DNA of 20,427 nucleotides from Ruminococcus flavefaciens (GTDB lineage: Bacteria > Bacillota > Clostridia > Oscillospirales > Ruminococcaceae): the NCBI GenBank assembly GCA_002310115.1, contig DBYI01000016.1, forward strand, positions 149,984-170,410. Reading direction: 5' to 3'. The notes below the pieces were generated by a model. It was not told the origin of the DNA. It saw only the letters and a list, made by a program, of their open reading frames with translations, and made no database searches. Made by a program: the position numbers and the translations under genes. Of this stretch, positions 1 to 7,742 are shown piece by piece (the stretch's first letter is position 1; every line of letters begins with the position of its first letter).

Positions 1-36
1 GGTAAGGCTGCTAAGGTTAAGGAACAGATCCGCTAA
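1..36 (+). CDS. rplS: 3' end of probable ribosomal protein L19 gene (partial)
   Basis: Only the last eleven codons and the TAA stop are present, reading GKAAKVKEQIR. The basic, alanine-rich tail fits a ribosomal protein. The downstream order signal peptidase, ylqF/rbgA, rnhB matches the conserved Firmicutes neighbourhood in which rplS comes first. The name therefore rests mainly on context, because eleven residues cannot identify a family alone. Two hairpins directly follow the stop, as expected at the end of a heavily transcribed ribosomal protein gene. Confidence 0.55.
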   Translation, partial: GKAAKVKEQIR

Positions 37-48
37 CAGGTTGCAGAC

Positions 49-78
49 TGAGTTCAGCCGAATTTCTCGGCTGACTCA
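49..78 (+). other. stem-loop after rplS
   Basis: An inner 7-bp stem CAGCCGA/TCGGCTG is extended by an outer TGAGT/ACTCA stem with one bulged T. It lies 13 nt after the rplS stop and is followed by a pyrimidine-rich tract rather than a pure T run. It could be a 3' stabilising hairpin or the first of two tandem terminators. Confidence 0.5.
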
Positions 79-91
79 TCTTCTTTCCTTG

Positions 92-113
92 AGGGACTTA
101 AAGTCCCTTTTTT
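92..113 (+). terminator. Rho-independent terminator between rplS and lepB
   Basis: A 7-bp stem AGGGACT/AGTCCCT closes a TAA loop and is followed directly by six T residues. It lies 40 nt before the first signal peptidase start, so it probably attenuates read-through from the ribosomal protein operon into the lepB genes. Confidence 0.75.
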
Positions 114-152
114 GCTACATTATCACTGTTAACAAGTTTGGAGAAGCAGATT

Positions 153-902
153 ATGACTGAAAATTTAAAAAATAACATAGAAAACAACGAAGAAGTGTTA
201 AAAGAAGCTTCGGCAGAAGTTGCCGAAGAGATTGACGAAGCTTTAACAAATGTTTCTGAAAATAATGATGAAATAGACAATAAGGAAGCTGAAGCCGAGA
301 AAAAAGAGCAAAAAATAGTTGATGATATCCTTGAGATAGTTGAATCGACGCTCATTACTGTATTTGTTGTTATGATGATATTTACATATATTCTTCATCC
401 TGTAACAGTTGACGGACCTTCTATGAACAATAATCTGTTCAGCGGGGACAGGATATTTATGACTACTGTTTACGGTGGACTACATTACGGAGATATCATC
501 ATAATAAACAATGATTATTCGTATCTTCTTGATGATGAAGGTAAGGTAGTGAAGCAGGATATTTCAGATTCAAGATATAAGGAGTGCCTTATAAAGCGTA
601 TTATTGCCGTGCCGGGCCAAACTATCGATATTAATCCTGAAAAGGAAGAGGTAATTGTTGACGGTAAAGTCTTAAATGAGACTTATATTAGGGAGACTAT
701 CAATTCAATGCCAATTGTGGCTTTTGATTATCCTATAACTATACCTGAGGGTTATTATTTTGTTATGGGTGACAACAGAAGAGAGTCGGCAGATAGTAGA
801 CATCCTGATATAGGTTTGATAAAGAAAGAACAAATTTACGGAAAAGCACTTATAAAATATGCACCTATAAATGACTTTAAGTTCCTAAAATTCAAGCAAT
901 AA
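153..902 (+). CDS. lepB: type I signal peptidase, first tandem copy
   Basis: This membrane-bound serine protease removes signal peptides from secreted proteins on the outer face of the membrane; it is 249 aa. The ATG at 153 is chosen over an in-frame TTG at 138 because GGAG at 140-143 is correctly placed for 153 and overlaps the TTG. Residues 1-60 form an unusually long, very acidic cytoplasmic region. A single membrane segment follows at about 65-82. Next come the catalytic serine box GPSM (Ser90), the catalytic lysine box KRIIAVPG (Lys148) and box E, GDNRRESADSR, from about residue 206. All signature boxes are intact, so the protein should be active. A close paralog follows 53 nt downstream, and the pair sits in the usual rplS-lepB-ylqF context. 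Confidence 0.95.
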   Translation: MTENLKNNIENNEEVLKEASAEVAEEIDEALTNVSENNDEIDNKEAEAEKKEQKIVDDILEIVESTLITVFVVMMIFTYILHPVTVDGPSMNNNLFSGDRIFMTTVYGGLHYGDIIIINNDYSYLLDDEGKVVKQDISDSRYKECLIKRIIAVPGQTIDINPEKEEVIVDGKVLNETYIRETINSMPIVAFDYPITIPEGYYFVMGDNRRESADSRHPDIGLIKKEQIYGKALIKYAPINDFKFLKFKQ

Positions 903-955
903 TTGTTTTTTTGATAATACTTTTATAGTTTATATAGGGTTGGAGGTAGAAAGTT

Positions 956-1690
956 ATGTCTGAAGATAATAAAAACACTATCGAAGAATCAGAAATAGTA
1001 ATTGATACTAAGGATTCAATGGAAGACACAGAGGTTACTTCAAATAATGTCATCAATGATAATGAGGAAGAAGCTTCGAAAGCCGAAAAAAAAGAAGGAA
1101 AGATAGTTGATGATTTACTTGAGATAATTGAATCAACTCTTCTGACGGTTTTTGTTGTTATAATGATATTTACTTATTTGCTTCATCCGATTACTGTTGA
1201 GGGAACCTCAATGAATGATACATTATTCAAAGATGATAGGGTATTTATGTCAACTGTTTATTTCGGACCTCATTACGGAGATATCATTGTTATAAATAAT
1301 GATGTTGCTTATCTTCTTGACGAAAACGGAGAAGTTATTGAAAAAGACATTTCTGAGTCTCCTTATAAGGAGTGCCTTATAAAGCGTGTTATTGCTGAAC
1401 CAGGGCAAACTATTGACATTGATCCAGAAAAAGAAGAAGTACTGATTGACGGAAAGGTTATTGACGAGCCTTATATAAAGGAGACTATTAATACTCTCAC
1501 ATATACTGCTTTTGACTTCCCTATAACTATACCCGAAGGTTATTATTTTGCTATGGGAGACAACAGAAGAGTGTCCGCTGATAGTAGAAATCCAGATATC
1601 GGTTTAATAAAGAAAGATCAAATTTATGGTAAGGCTATCATAAGATACTACCCAATTAAAAATTTCAAATTCCTCAAGTTTAGTAAGTAA
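956..1690 (+). CDS. lepB: type I signal peptidase, second tandem copy
   Basis: This is a 244-aa paralog of the preceding gene with the same plan. An acidic N-terminal tail of about 50 residues is followed by a membrane segment near 60-77. The catalytic serine is in GTSM (Ser85), the lysine in KRVIAEPG (Lys143), and box E, GDNRRVSADSR, starts near 201. GGAGGT at 942-947 supports the ATG at 956. Long stretches around the lysine box and box E are nearly identical to copy one. The serine box and the acidic tail differ more, which suggests an old local duplication with both copies kept under selection. It probably shares a transcript with the first copy and with ylqF; a terminator between the copies was not seen. 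Different substrate preference is possible but not shown by the sequence. Confidence 0.95.
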   Translation: MSEDNKNTIEESEIVIDTKDSMEDTEVTSNNVINDNEEEASKAEKKEGKIVDDLLEIIESTLLTVFVVIMIFTYLLHPITVEGTSMNDTLFKDDRVFMSTVYFGPHYGDIIVINNDVAYLLDENGEVIEKDISESPYKECLIKRVIAEPGQTIDIDPEKEEVLIDGKVIDEPYIKETINTLTYTAFDFPITIPEGYYFAMGDNRRVSADSRNPDIGLIKKDQIYGKAIIRYYPIKNFKFLKFSK

Positions 1691-1740
1691 GCGGCTTACA
1701 TCAAACTTATATCACTACTTTATGTATCAGGGAGGAGATT

Positions 1741-2634
1741 ATGGATAATATAGAAATCAAACAGATCCAGTGGTTCCCTGGACATATGGCAAAGACTAGA
1801 AAACTAATTGCGGCAAATTTATCTCTCGTTGATGCTGTTGTAGAGATTGTTGACGCGCGTCTGCCCTTAAGTAGTCAGAATCCAGAAATGGATAAAATGA
1901 CAAAGGGTAAGCCGAGAATGATTTTGCTCAATAAAAGTGATCTTGCAGATGAACAAACAACTCAACTATGGATAAATTATTTCAGGTCCATAGGAAAAGA
2001 AGCAGTAGCAATAGATTGTAAGTCGGGAAGAGGGTTAAAATCGATTATTCCGACTATAAAAAAGACAATTCTTAAAGAGTTAATGGAGAAACGACAAAAG
2101 AATGGTATGTCCACATCATCGGTCAGACTCATGATTGTAGGAATACCTAATGTAGGAAAGTCGTCTCTCATAAATAAAATTGCTGGATCTAAGCGTACAA
2201 AGGTTGAGGATAGACCTGGAGTTACTCGAGCAAAACAATGGGTAAAGCTAGATAATAACACTGAACTCTTAGATATGCCTGGAGTTTTATGGCCTAAATT
2301 TGAGGATCAGAACATTGCAATAAAGCTTGCTTTCACGGGCGCTATAAGTGATGATATTCTCGATATTGAAACTCTTGCAATGAAGCTGTTGGTATATCTT
2401 TCTGAAAAATATAGTCATTCGCTAAAAGATCGGTATAAAGTTGAGATTACTGGAGATGAATCAGGTCTTGATCTGCTTGAAACTATAGGAAAGAAACGTG
2501 GAATGATGATATCAGGAGGCGAGGTCAATACTGAACGTGCAGCTATAATGATACTAGATGAGTTCAGAAGTGGCAAGCTGGGAAAGATAACTCTTGAAGT
2601 TCCGCCTCAGAAGGAGGAACTATGCCAAGAATAA
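1741..2634 (+). CDS. ylqF: ribosome biogenesis GTPase YlqF/RbgA
   Basis: This circularly permuted GTPase acts late in 50S subunit assembly; the length of 297 aa is close to the usual 280-290. The family hallmark WFPGHM is at 11-16. The motif order is permuted: NKSD (G4) at 64-67, then the P-loop GIPNVGKSS (G1) at 134-142, the G2 threonine in PGVTR near 162 and DMPG (G3) at 178-181. A C-terminal helical RNA-binding region follows. AGGGAGGAG just before the ATG is a strong ribosome binding site. The last 13 nt overlap the start of rnhB, so the two genes are very probably translationally coupled, as in many Firmicutes. Confidence 0.96.
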   Translation: MDNIEIKQIQWFPGHMAKTRKLIAANLSLVDAVVEIVDARLPLSSQNPEMDKMTKGKPRMILLNKSDLADEQTTQLWINYFRSIGKEAVAIDCKSGRGLKSIIPTIKKTILKELMEKRQKNGMSTSSVRLMIVGIPNVGKSSLINKIAGSKRTKVEDRPGVTRAKQWVKLDNNTELLDMPGVLWPKFEDQNIAIKLAFTGAISDDILDIETLAMKLLVYLSEKYSHSLKDRYKVEITGDESGLDLLETIGKKRGMMISGGEVNTERAAIMILDEFRSGKLGKITLEVPPQKEELCQE

Positions 2635-3239
2635 CGCTTCATAAGGAACTATTTGAATATGATACAGATTTGAGAAAGGAATATCCGATAGTTTGCGGAG
2701 TTGACGAGGCTGGTAGAGGTCCTCTTGCAGGAGATGTTTATGCTGCTGCTGTTATTCTCAATAATCAGGTACTTATAGATTATCTCAACGACAGTAAGAA
2801 GATTTCGGAAAAGCGTCGAGAATTGCTTTATGATGAGATAATTCAAAAAGCAGATGCATATTGTATTGCTACAGCTAGTGTAGCAGAAATCGACAGTATT
2901 AACATTCTTAATGCGACTATGCAAGCCATGAAGAGAGCGGTAGAAGGATTAGAGGTTAAGCCAGATCTGGCACTAATAGATGGCAATAGAGTGCCTAATC
3001 TTGAGTGTGAAAGTAAATATGTTATACATGGGGATGCGATTTCAGCTTCTATTGCGGCTGCTTCGATACTTGCAAAGGTATCTAGAGACAGATATATGTG
3101 TCAGTTAGATGAAAAATACCCTCAGTACTGCTTTGCTAAGCACAAAGGATATGGTACGAAGTTACATTACGAAAAAATATCGGAATTTGGCGTTTCAGAA
3201 GTCCATAGAAAATCTTTTTTGAAGAATATTTTTGAATAA
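2622..3239 (+). CDS. rnhB: ribonuclease HII
   Basis: This endonuclease cleaves the RNA strand of RNA/DNA hybrids and single ribonucleotides misincorporated into DNA; it is 205 aa, normal for the family. The metal-binding carboxylates are visible: Asp28 and Glu29 in DEAGRG, Asp120 in ALIDGN and Asp138 in HGDAIS. DSKK is at 57-60 and the helix AAASILAKVSRD starts near 145. The start lies inside the end of ylqF, where AAGGAGG at 2611-2617 serves as the ribosome binding site. No T-rich terminator hairpin is evident right after the stop. Confidence 0.96.
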   Translation: MPRITLHKELFEYDTDLRKEYPIVCGVDEAGRGPLAGDVYAAAVILNNQVLIDYLNDSKKISEKRRELLYDEIIQKADAYCIATASVAEIDSINILNATMQAMKRAVEGLEVKPDLALIDGNRVPNLECESKYVIHGDAISASIAAASILAKVSRDRYMCQLDEKYPQYCFAKHKGYGTKLHYEKISEFGVSEVHRKSFLKNIFE

Positions 3240-3456
3240 ATCAGGGATTGGACATCAGGATTATTTCCATCATTAATAGTTAAAGTGGTCATATAATAAA
3301 AATGATATAGTTTATTTATGCTAGAACTTGAATATGCTCCGGTCAAAGATTGATATTCCATAAGTCGTCATATCCGGAGAAAAGTTGCTAAGCATTTATT
3401 ATATAACATAGGCCTTTGAAAAAAGGCAACAATTTCATATTTTAAAGGGTGATAAT
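3240..3456 (+). promoter_or_regulatory. intergenic region upstream of thrC
   Basis: This 217-nt gap holds a perfect -10-like TATAAT at 3292-3297 without a convincing -35 partner. A dispersed inverted pair CTCCGG/CCGGAG lies at 3337-3342 and 3374-3379. A compact hairpin GCCTTT-GAAA-AAAGGC lies at 3412-3427, 29 nt before the thrC start. The hairpin has a GNRA-type tetraloop and no T run, so it looks more like a leader structure than a terminator. No T-box consensus or recognisable riboswitch core was found. A thrC promoter is expected here, but its position is uncertain. Confidence 0.35.
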
Positions 3457-4950
3457 ATGTTCTATAACAGCACAAGAAACAGTAATGTTAAGGTAAACAG
3501 TGCTGAAGCGATTACTCAGGGAATATCGGTAGATGGTGGACTTTTTGTTCCTGAGAGCATTCCGCAGCTTACTCTTGATGAGATAAAGGCTATAGCCGAT
3601 ATGACATATGCTGACAGAGCTGCATATATATTTGCTAAATATCTTACTGATTTTACGGAAGCTGAGATACATCATTGTACAGACAATGCTTACAGCACAA
3701 AGAATTTTGAGAATGATAGCATTGCCGAGATTGCCCATCTTTTTGACGGTACGTATATGCTTGAATTATGGCATGGTCCTACATGTGCTTTCAAGGATAT
3801 GGCTCTTCAGATACTACCTTATTTTCTTACAACTTCTGCTAAGAAAATAAAGCTTGATAAAAAGATAGTTATTCTTGTTGCTACATCGGGTGATACAGGC
3901 AAGGCTGCTCTTGAGGGATTCAAGGATGTTGAAGGGACATCTATCCTAGTGTTCTATCCTGAGGATGGTGTAAGCCCAATGCAAAAACGTCAGATGAAAA
4001 CGCAGGAGGGCTCAAATGTTGGCGTTTGCGCTATTAAGGGGAATTTTGATGACTGTCAGAATGGTGTAAAGGCTATTTTCACCAATGATGAAGTAAAAAA
4101 AGTCCTTGACGATAATGGAATGATATTTTCCAGCGCTAATTCTATCAACTGGGGACGTCTTGTGCCTCAGGTAGTGTACTATATTTCTGCTTATGCAGAA
4201 CTTGTTAAGGATAACGAGATAAAGCTTGGTGAAAAGATAAATATTGTTGTTCCTACAGGAAATTTCGGCAATATTCTTGCCGCTTATTATGCAAAGCACA
4301 TGGGCATTCCTGTAAATAAACTTATTTGTGCTTCAAATATCAATAATGTTCTTACTGATTTTATTAATACAGGTGTTTACGACAGAAACAGGAATTTCTA
4401 TACAACAGTTTCACCTTCAATGGACATCCTTATTTCAAGTAATCTTGAAAGACTTCTTTACTTGATGACAGATAGAAATGATAGCCTTATCCGCGATTGG
4501 TTTGGCAAGCTTGCGTCTGAGGGAAAGTACGAAGTAAGCGATGACGTAAAGGCTAAGTTAAAAGATGAATTTTCGGCAGGTTTCTGTGATGATGATCAGA
4601 CAAAGTCTACTATTCATTCTATATTTGATAAATATTCATATACATGCGATACACATACGGCTGTAGCTGTCAAGGTTTACAAAGATTATAAGGAAACCAC
4701 AGGCGACAATACAAAGACTGTCATTGCTTCAACAGCTAGTCCATATAAGTTCAGTGTTGCTGTACTAGAAGCTCTTGAAGGCAAGAACTCTGATATCGAT
4801 GAATATGATAAGGTTAGCAGAATAGCTGAGCTTTCAAATATTCCTGTTCCTGCAGCTCTTGCAGACCTGAAAAACAAGCCTGAACGTTTCAATGATGTTA
4901 TAGATAAGGCTAATCAGAAAGATTATGTGCTCAAAACCTTGGGCATATAA
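3457..4950 (+). CDS. thrC: threonine synthase
   Basis: This PLP enzyme converts O-phosphohomoserine to threonine, the last step of threonine biosynthesis. At 497 aa it belongs to the long threonine synthase subfamily rather than the ~350-aa Bacillus type. The N-terminal YNSTRN and the DGGLFVPE segment near 26-33 are typical. The PLP-binding lysine is Lys113 in HGPTCAFKDMALQ. The phosphate-binding loop SGDTG is at 144-148, and NSINWGRLVPQ and PTGNFGN (266-272) line the active site. AAAGGG precedes the ATG by 7 nt. No other threonine pathway gene is in the window. The phosphoesterase downstream begins 3 nt after the stop and is probably cotranscribed. Confidence 0.96.
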   Translation: MFYNSTRNSNVKVNSAEAITQGISVDGGLFVPESIPQLTLDEIKAIADMTYADRAAYIFAKYLTDFTEAEIHHCTDNAYSTKNFENDSIAEIAHLFDGTYMLELWHGPTCAFKDMALQILPYFLTTSAKKIKLDKKIVILVATSGDTGKAALEGFKDVEGTSILVFYPEDGVSPMQKRQMKTQEGSNVGVCAIKGNFDDCQNGVKAIFTNDEVKKVLDDNGMIFSSANSINWGRLVPQVVYYISAYAELVKDNEIKLGEKINIVVPTGNFGNILAAYYAKHMGIPVNKLICASNINNVLTDFINTGVYDRNRNFYTTVSPSMDILISSNLERLLYLMTDRNDSLIRDWFGKLASEGKYEVSDDVKAKLKDEFSAGFCDDDQTKSTIHSIFDKYSYTCDTHTAVAVKVYKDYKETTGDNTKTVIASTASPYKFSVAVLEALEGKNSDIDEYDKVSRIAELSNIPVPAALADLKNKPERFNDVIDKANQKDYVLKTLGI

Positions 4951-4953
4951 TTT

Positions 4954-5646
4954 ATGAGCTTGTTTGTACTGGCCGATCTTCATTTGTGCAAAGGCGATCC
5001 CACAAAAACTATGAGTGTTTTTAGCGGCTGGGATTATTATCAGGAGAGGATCGAACGAAATTGGCTTGAAACAATAAAGGATGATGATACTATTGTTCTT
5101 CCAGGTGACATTTCATGGGGAATGTCTCTTGAAGAGGCTGCTCCTGATTTTAGATTTATAGAAAAGCTACCTGGAAAAAAAATAATCATAAAGGGAAACC
5201 ATGATTATTGGTGGACAACAATGAAAAAAATGGAAGAGTTTCTAGTGGCTGAAAGGTTAGAATCCATAAAGATACTTCATAATAATCATTATAAATACGG
5301 TGATTATGGCATATGTGGTACAAGAGGCTGGGTGAATATGCCAGGTGAAACTCAGGATGAGAAGATACTGAAAAGGGAAGTTCAGCGTCTTGAATTATCT
5401 ATAAAATCTGCTTTGTCAGAAGATCTGATTCCTATTGTATTTCTTCATTATCCGCCTATTTTTGCAACAAACTTCAATTATGATATCCTTGAAATTCTTT
5501 ATCGCTATAAAATAAAGGATTGTTACTACGGTCATATACATGGTCGTTCTGCACATGAATTATGTGTTAAAAATACTTATGATGACATTAATTTTCATCT
5601 TGTAGCATGTGATTATTTACAATTTATACCGGAGAAAGTTCTTTGA
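4954..5646 (+). CDS. predicted metallophosphoesterase (COG1768-like)
   Basis: This 230-aa calcineurin-like phosphoesterase probably hydrolyses phosphate esters with a two-metal centre; its substrate is unknown. The metal ligands follow the family order: DLH with Asp8 and His10, GD with Asp52, GNHD with Asn82 and His83, His165 in LHYPP, and GHIHG at 193-197. The GNHDYWW variant and the GDISWGM block are characteristic of a poorly studied bacterial group of predicted phosphohydrolases. There is no recognisable ribosome binding site and the ATG lies 3 nt after the thrC stop, so translation probably relies on termination-reinitiation coupling. A functional link to threonine synthesis is not implied by the sequence. 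Confidence 0.85.
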   Translation: MSLFVLADLHLCKGDPTKTMSVFSGWDYYQERIERNWLETIKDDDTIVLPGDISWGMSLEEAAPDFRFIEKLPGKKIIIKGNHDYWWTTMKKMEEFLVAERLESIKILHNNHYKYGDYGICGTRGWVNMPGETQDEKILKREVQRLELSIKSALSEDLIPIVFLHYPPIFATNFNYDILEILYRYKIKDCYYGHIHGRSAHELCVKNTYDDINFHLVACDYLQFIPEKVL

Positions 5647-5678
5647 ATTGTGCATTATGCAGAAGTGCGTGAAATCAG

Positions 5679-5707
5679 TAGAAAAATTTTCCGAAATGTG
5701 GTATAAT
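5679..5707 (+). promoter_or_regulatory. extended -10 promoter of tig-clpP-clpX
   Basis: The -35 element is TAGAAA at 5679-5684. A 17-nt spacer separates it from a perfect TATAAT at 5702-5707. The TGG immediately before the -10 makes it an extended -10 promoter. Transcription would start about 35 nt before the tig ATG. No CIRCE or CtsR-type heat-shock operator was seen around it. Confidence 0.8.
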
Positions 5708-5747
5708 ATTCCAAGTATGTAATATAAATATTGGAGGACGTATTAAT

Positions 5748-7055
5748 ATGAGTTTAAAATCATCAAACAAAACAGATGTGAATACTACTGAGTTAATAAT
5801 TTCTATTGACCCCGTAGCATTTGAAGCTGCTGTTGAAAAGGAATATCAGCGTCAGAAGAAAAATATCCAGATTAAGGGATTCAGAAAGGGCAAGGTTTCA
5901 AGAAAGCTTGCAGAGAGAGAGTTCGGTGAGGGTGCTTTCTATGAAGGTGCTATAAATCTTCTCCTTGGTCCTGAGATTGACGCAGCTGTTAAGGAGACAG
6001 GCCTTGTTCTCGTTGACAGACCTAATATTGAGGTTACTTCCATAGACAAGGAAAATGGTGTAGAGCTAAAAGCTGTATGCGTTACAAAGCCTGAAATTGA
6101 GATTTCTGATTACAAGGGAATAAAGGCTCCTAAGGAAGTTAAAGAGATTACTGACGAAGATATCGATAAGCAGATTGATATTATCAGAAAAAAGAATGCT
6201 CGTATCGTTTCTGTTGACGACAGAGCAGCACAGCTTGGTGACGAGGTTATTATTGATTTTGAAGGTTTCTTCGGTGATGAGGCTTTCGAAGGAGGAAAGG
6301 GTGAAGATCATCCGCTTCGTCTTGGAAGTGGTCAGTTCATTCCAGGCTTTGAAGATCAGATCGTTGGTCACAACATCGGTGATGAGTTTGATATCAATGT
6401 AAAATTCCCTGATGATTATCAGATGTCTGATTATGCAGGTAAAGATGCTACATTTAAGTGCAAAGTTAAGGGCATCAGTTATGAAGAACTTCCTGAGATA
6501 AATGATGATCTTGTTAAGGATGCAACAGAATTTGAGACAGTTGCTGAATATAAGGATGATATCAAGTCAAAGCTTGAAGATGCAGCGAAATCGCAGGCTG
6601 AATCTGGATTTGAGAATGCTGTTATGAATGCTCTTATTGCTAAAGTTGATTCACCAATTCCTAACTGTATGTATGAACAGAGAATAGATTCTCTTATGAG
6701 ATCGTTTGAGCAACAGCTTCAGCAGCAGGGAATGGATATAAAGCTCTATTTCCAGTATACAGGCATGGATATGGATTCATTCAGAGAGACATATAGAGAT
6801 AGAGCAGTTAACGAAGTAAAGCTTAGACTTGCTCTTGAAAAGATTGCTGAACTTGAGAATATCGAAGTTAGTGATGAGGATATCAACAATGGTCTTGGAG
6901 AGCTTGCAGCTGCTAATAATGTTGATGTTGAAACTATAAAGCGTTTCATTCCATTGGATGAATACACAACTGATCTCAAGGTGCAGAAAGCTATTGACTT
7001 CGTTAAAGAAAATGCAGTTGTAGATAACACTGCAGCTGAGGAAAAGGCTGAATAA
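5748..7055 (+). CDS. tig: trigger factor (ribosome-bound chaperone)
   Basis: Trigger factor binds the ribosome exit tunnel and helps nascent chains fold; 435 aa is the usual length. The ribosome-binding signature GFRKGK is at residues 44-49 in the N-terminal domain. The FKBP-like peptidyl-prolyl isomerase domain spans about 155-245 and includes VIIDFEGFFGDEAFEGG and FIPGFEDQIVG. The helical C-terminal chaperone arms follow, with a glutamine-rich stretch FEQQLQQQGMD near 320. GGAGG at 5733-5737 supports the ATG. The tail is Glu/Ala-rich. It is the first gene of a folding and degradation operon with clpP and clpX, a common Gram-positive arrangement. Confidence 0.97.
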   Translation: MSLKSSNKTDVNTTELIISIDPVAFEAAVEKEYQRQKKNIQIKGFRKGKVSRKLAEREFGEGAFYEGAINLLLGPEIDAAVKETGLVLVDRPNIEVTSIDKENGVELKAVCVTKPEIEISDYKGIKAPKEVKEITDEDIDKQIDIIRKKNARIVSVDDRAAQLGDEVIIDFEGFFGDEAFEGGKGEDHPLRLGSGQFIPGFEDQIVGHNIGDEFDINVKFPDDYQMSDYAGKDATFKCKVKGISYEELPEINDDLVKDATEFETVAEYKDDIKSKLEDAAKSQAESGFENAVMNALIAKVDSPIPNCMYEQRIDSLMRSFEQQLQQQGMDIKLYFQYTGMDMDSFRETYRDRAVNEVKLRLALEKIAELENIEVSDEDINNGLGELAAANNVDVETIKRFIPLDEYTTDLKVQKAIDFVKENAVVDNTAAEEKAE

Positions 7056-7089
7056 GGCTTTTTCGACAGATTAAAACAAAATAACATTA

Positions 7090-7123
7090 TTGTCCCGCAA
7101 CTTTTTGTGGGACAACTGTTTTT
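7090..7123 (+). terminator. hairpin with T tract between tig and clpP
   Basis: A 10-bp stem (arms at 7090-7099 and 7106-7115, with one G-U pair) is followed by CTG and five T residues. It lies 20 nt before the clpP start. Because no separate clpP promoter is visible, it probably acts as a partial terminator that sets the tig to clpP ratio, or as a processing site. Confidence 0.6.
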
Positions 7124-7142
7124 AAAGAAAGGGCGAATTAAC

Positions 7143-7733
7143 ATGAGCGTACTTGTACCGTATGTCGTTGAACAAACAAGCAGAGGCGAAAGATCGTATG
7201 ATATATATTCACGTCTGTTGAATGACAGAATTATAATGCTTTCGGATCAGGTTAATGATGCAACAGCAAGTGTTGTTGTCGCACAGTTACTTTATCTTGA
7301 AAGTCAGGATTCTGAGAAAGATATTTCATTATATATAAATAGCCCTGGAGGTTCGGTTACTGCAGGAATGGCTATTTATGATACGATGAATTACATTAAG
7401 TGTGATGTTTCTACGATATGTATTGGTATGGCAGCTTCAATGGGGGCATTCCTTCTGTCATCAGGTGCAAAGGGTAAGCGTATCGCTCTTCCAAACAGCG
7501 AGATAATGATACATCAGCCTCTTATAGGCGGCGGTCTCGGTGGTCAGCAGACTGATATCATGATTCACGCTAAAAACCTTGAAAGAACCAGAGATCGTCT
7601 TGAGGAAATAATTGCAGCAAATACAGGAAAAAGTGTTGAAGAAATACACTCAGCTTGTGAAAGAGATAATTACATGACAGCTCAAGAGGCTCTTGAGTTT
7701 GGACTTATTGATAAGGTAATTACAAAAAGGTAG
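7143..7733 (+). CDS. clpP: ATP-dependent Clp protease proteolytic subunit
   Basis: ClpP forms the tetradecameric serine protease chamber that works with ClpX; it is 196 aa, normal length. The ATG at 7143 is preferred over an in-frame GTG at 7107 because AAAGAAAGGG lies just upstream of 7143 and the GTG falls inside the preceding hairpin. The catalytic triad is Ser99 in GMAASMGAF, His124 in IMIHQP and Asp175 in ERDNYM. SPGG, forming the oxyanion region, is at 67-70. The stretch GGGLGGQQTDI after the histidine is a slightly longer variant of the usual handle-region turn. clpX begins 9 nt after the stop. Confidence 0.97.
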   Translation: MSVLVPYVVEQTSRGERSYDIYSRLLNDRIIMLSDQVNDATASVVVAQLLYLESQDSEKDISLYINSPGGSVTAGMAIYDTMNYIKCDVSTICIGMAASMGAFLLSSGAKGKRIALPNSEIMIHQPLIGGGLGGQQTDIMIHAKNLERTRDRLEEIIAANTGKSVEEIHSACERDNYMTAQEALEFGLIDKVITKR

Positions 7734-7742
7734 GGGAATTAA

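Noticed and set aside
911..938. Separate promoter for the second signal peptidase
   Set aside because: TTGATA and a TATAGG-like box are present, but initiation would fall inside the ribosome binding site. Co-transcription with the first copy is more likely.
3240..3456. T-box or amino-acid riboswitch upstream of thrC
   Set aside because: No T-box antiterminator consensus and no terminator with a T run was found; only a small tetraloop hairpin and a dispersed inverted pair are present.
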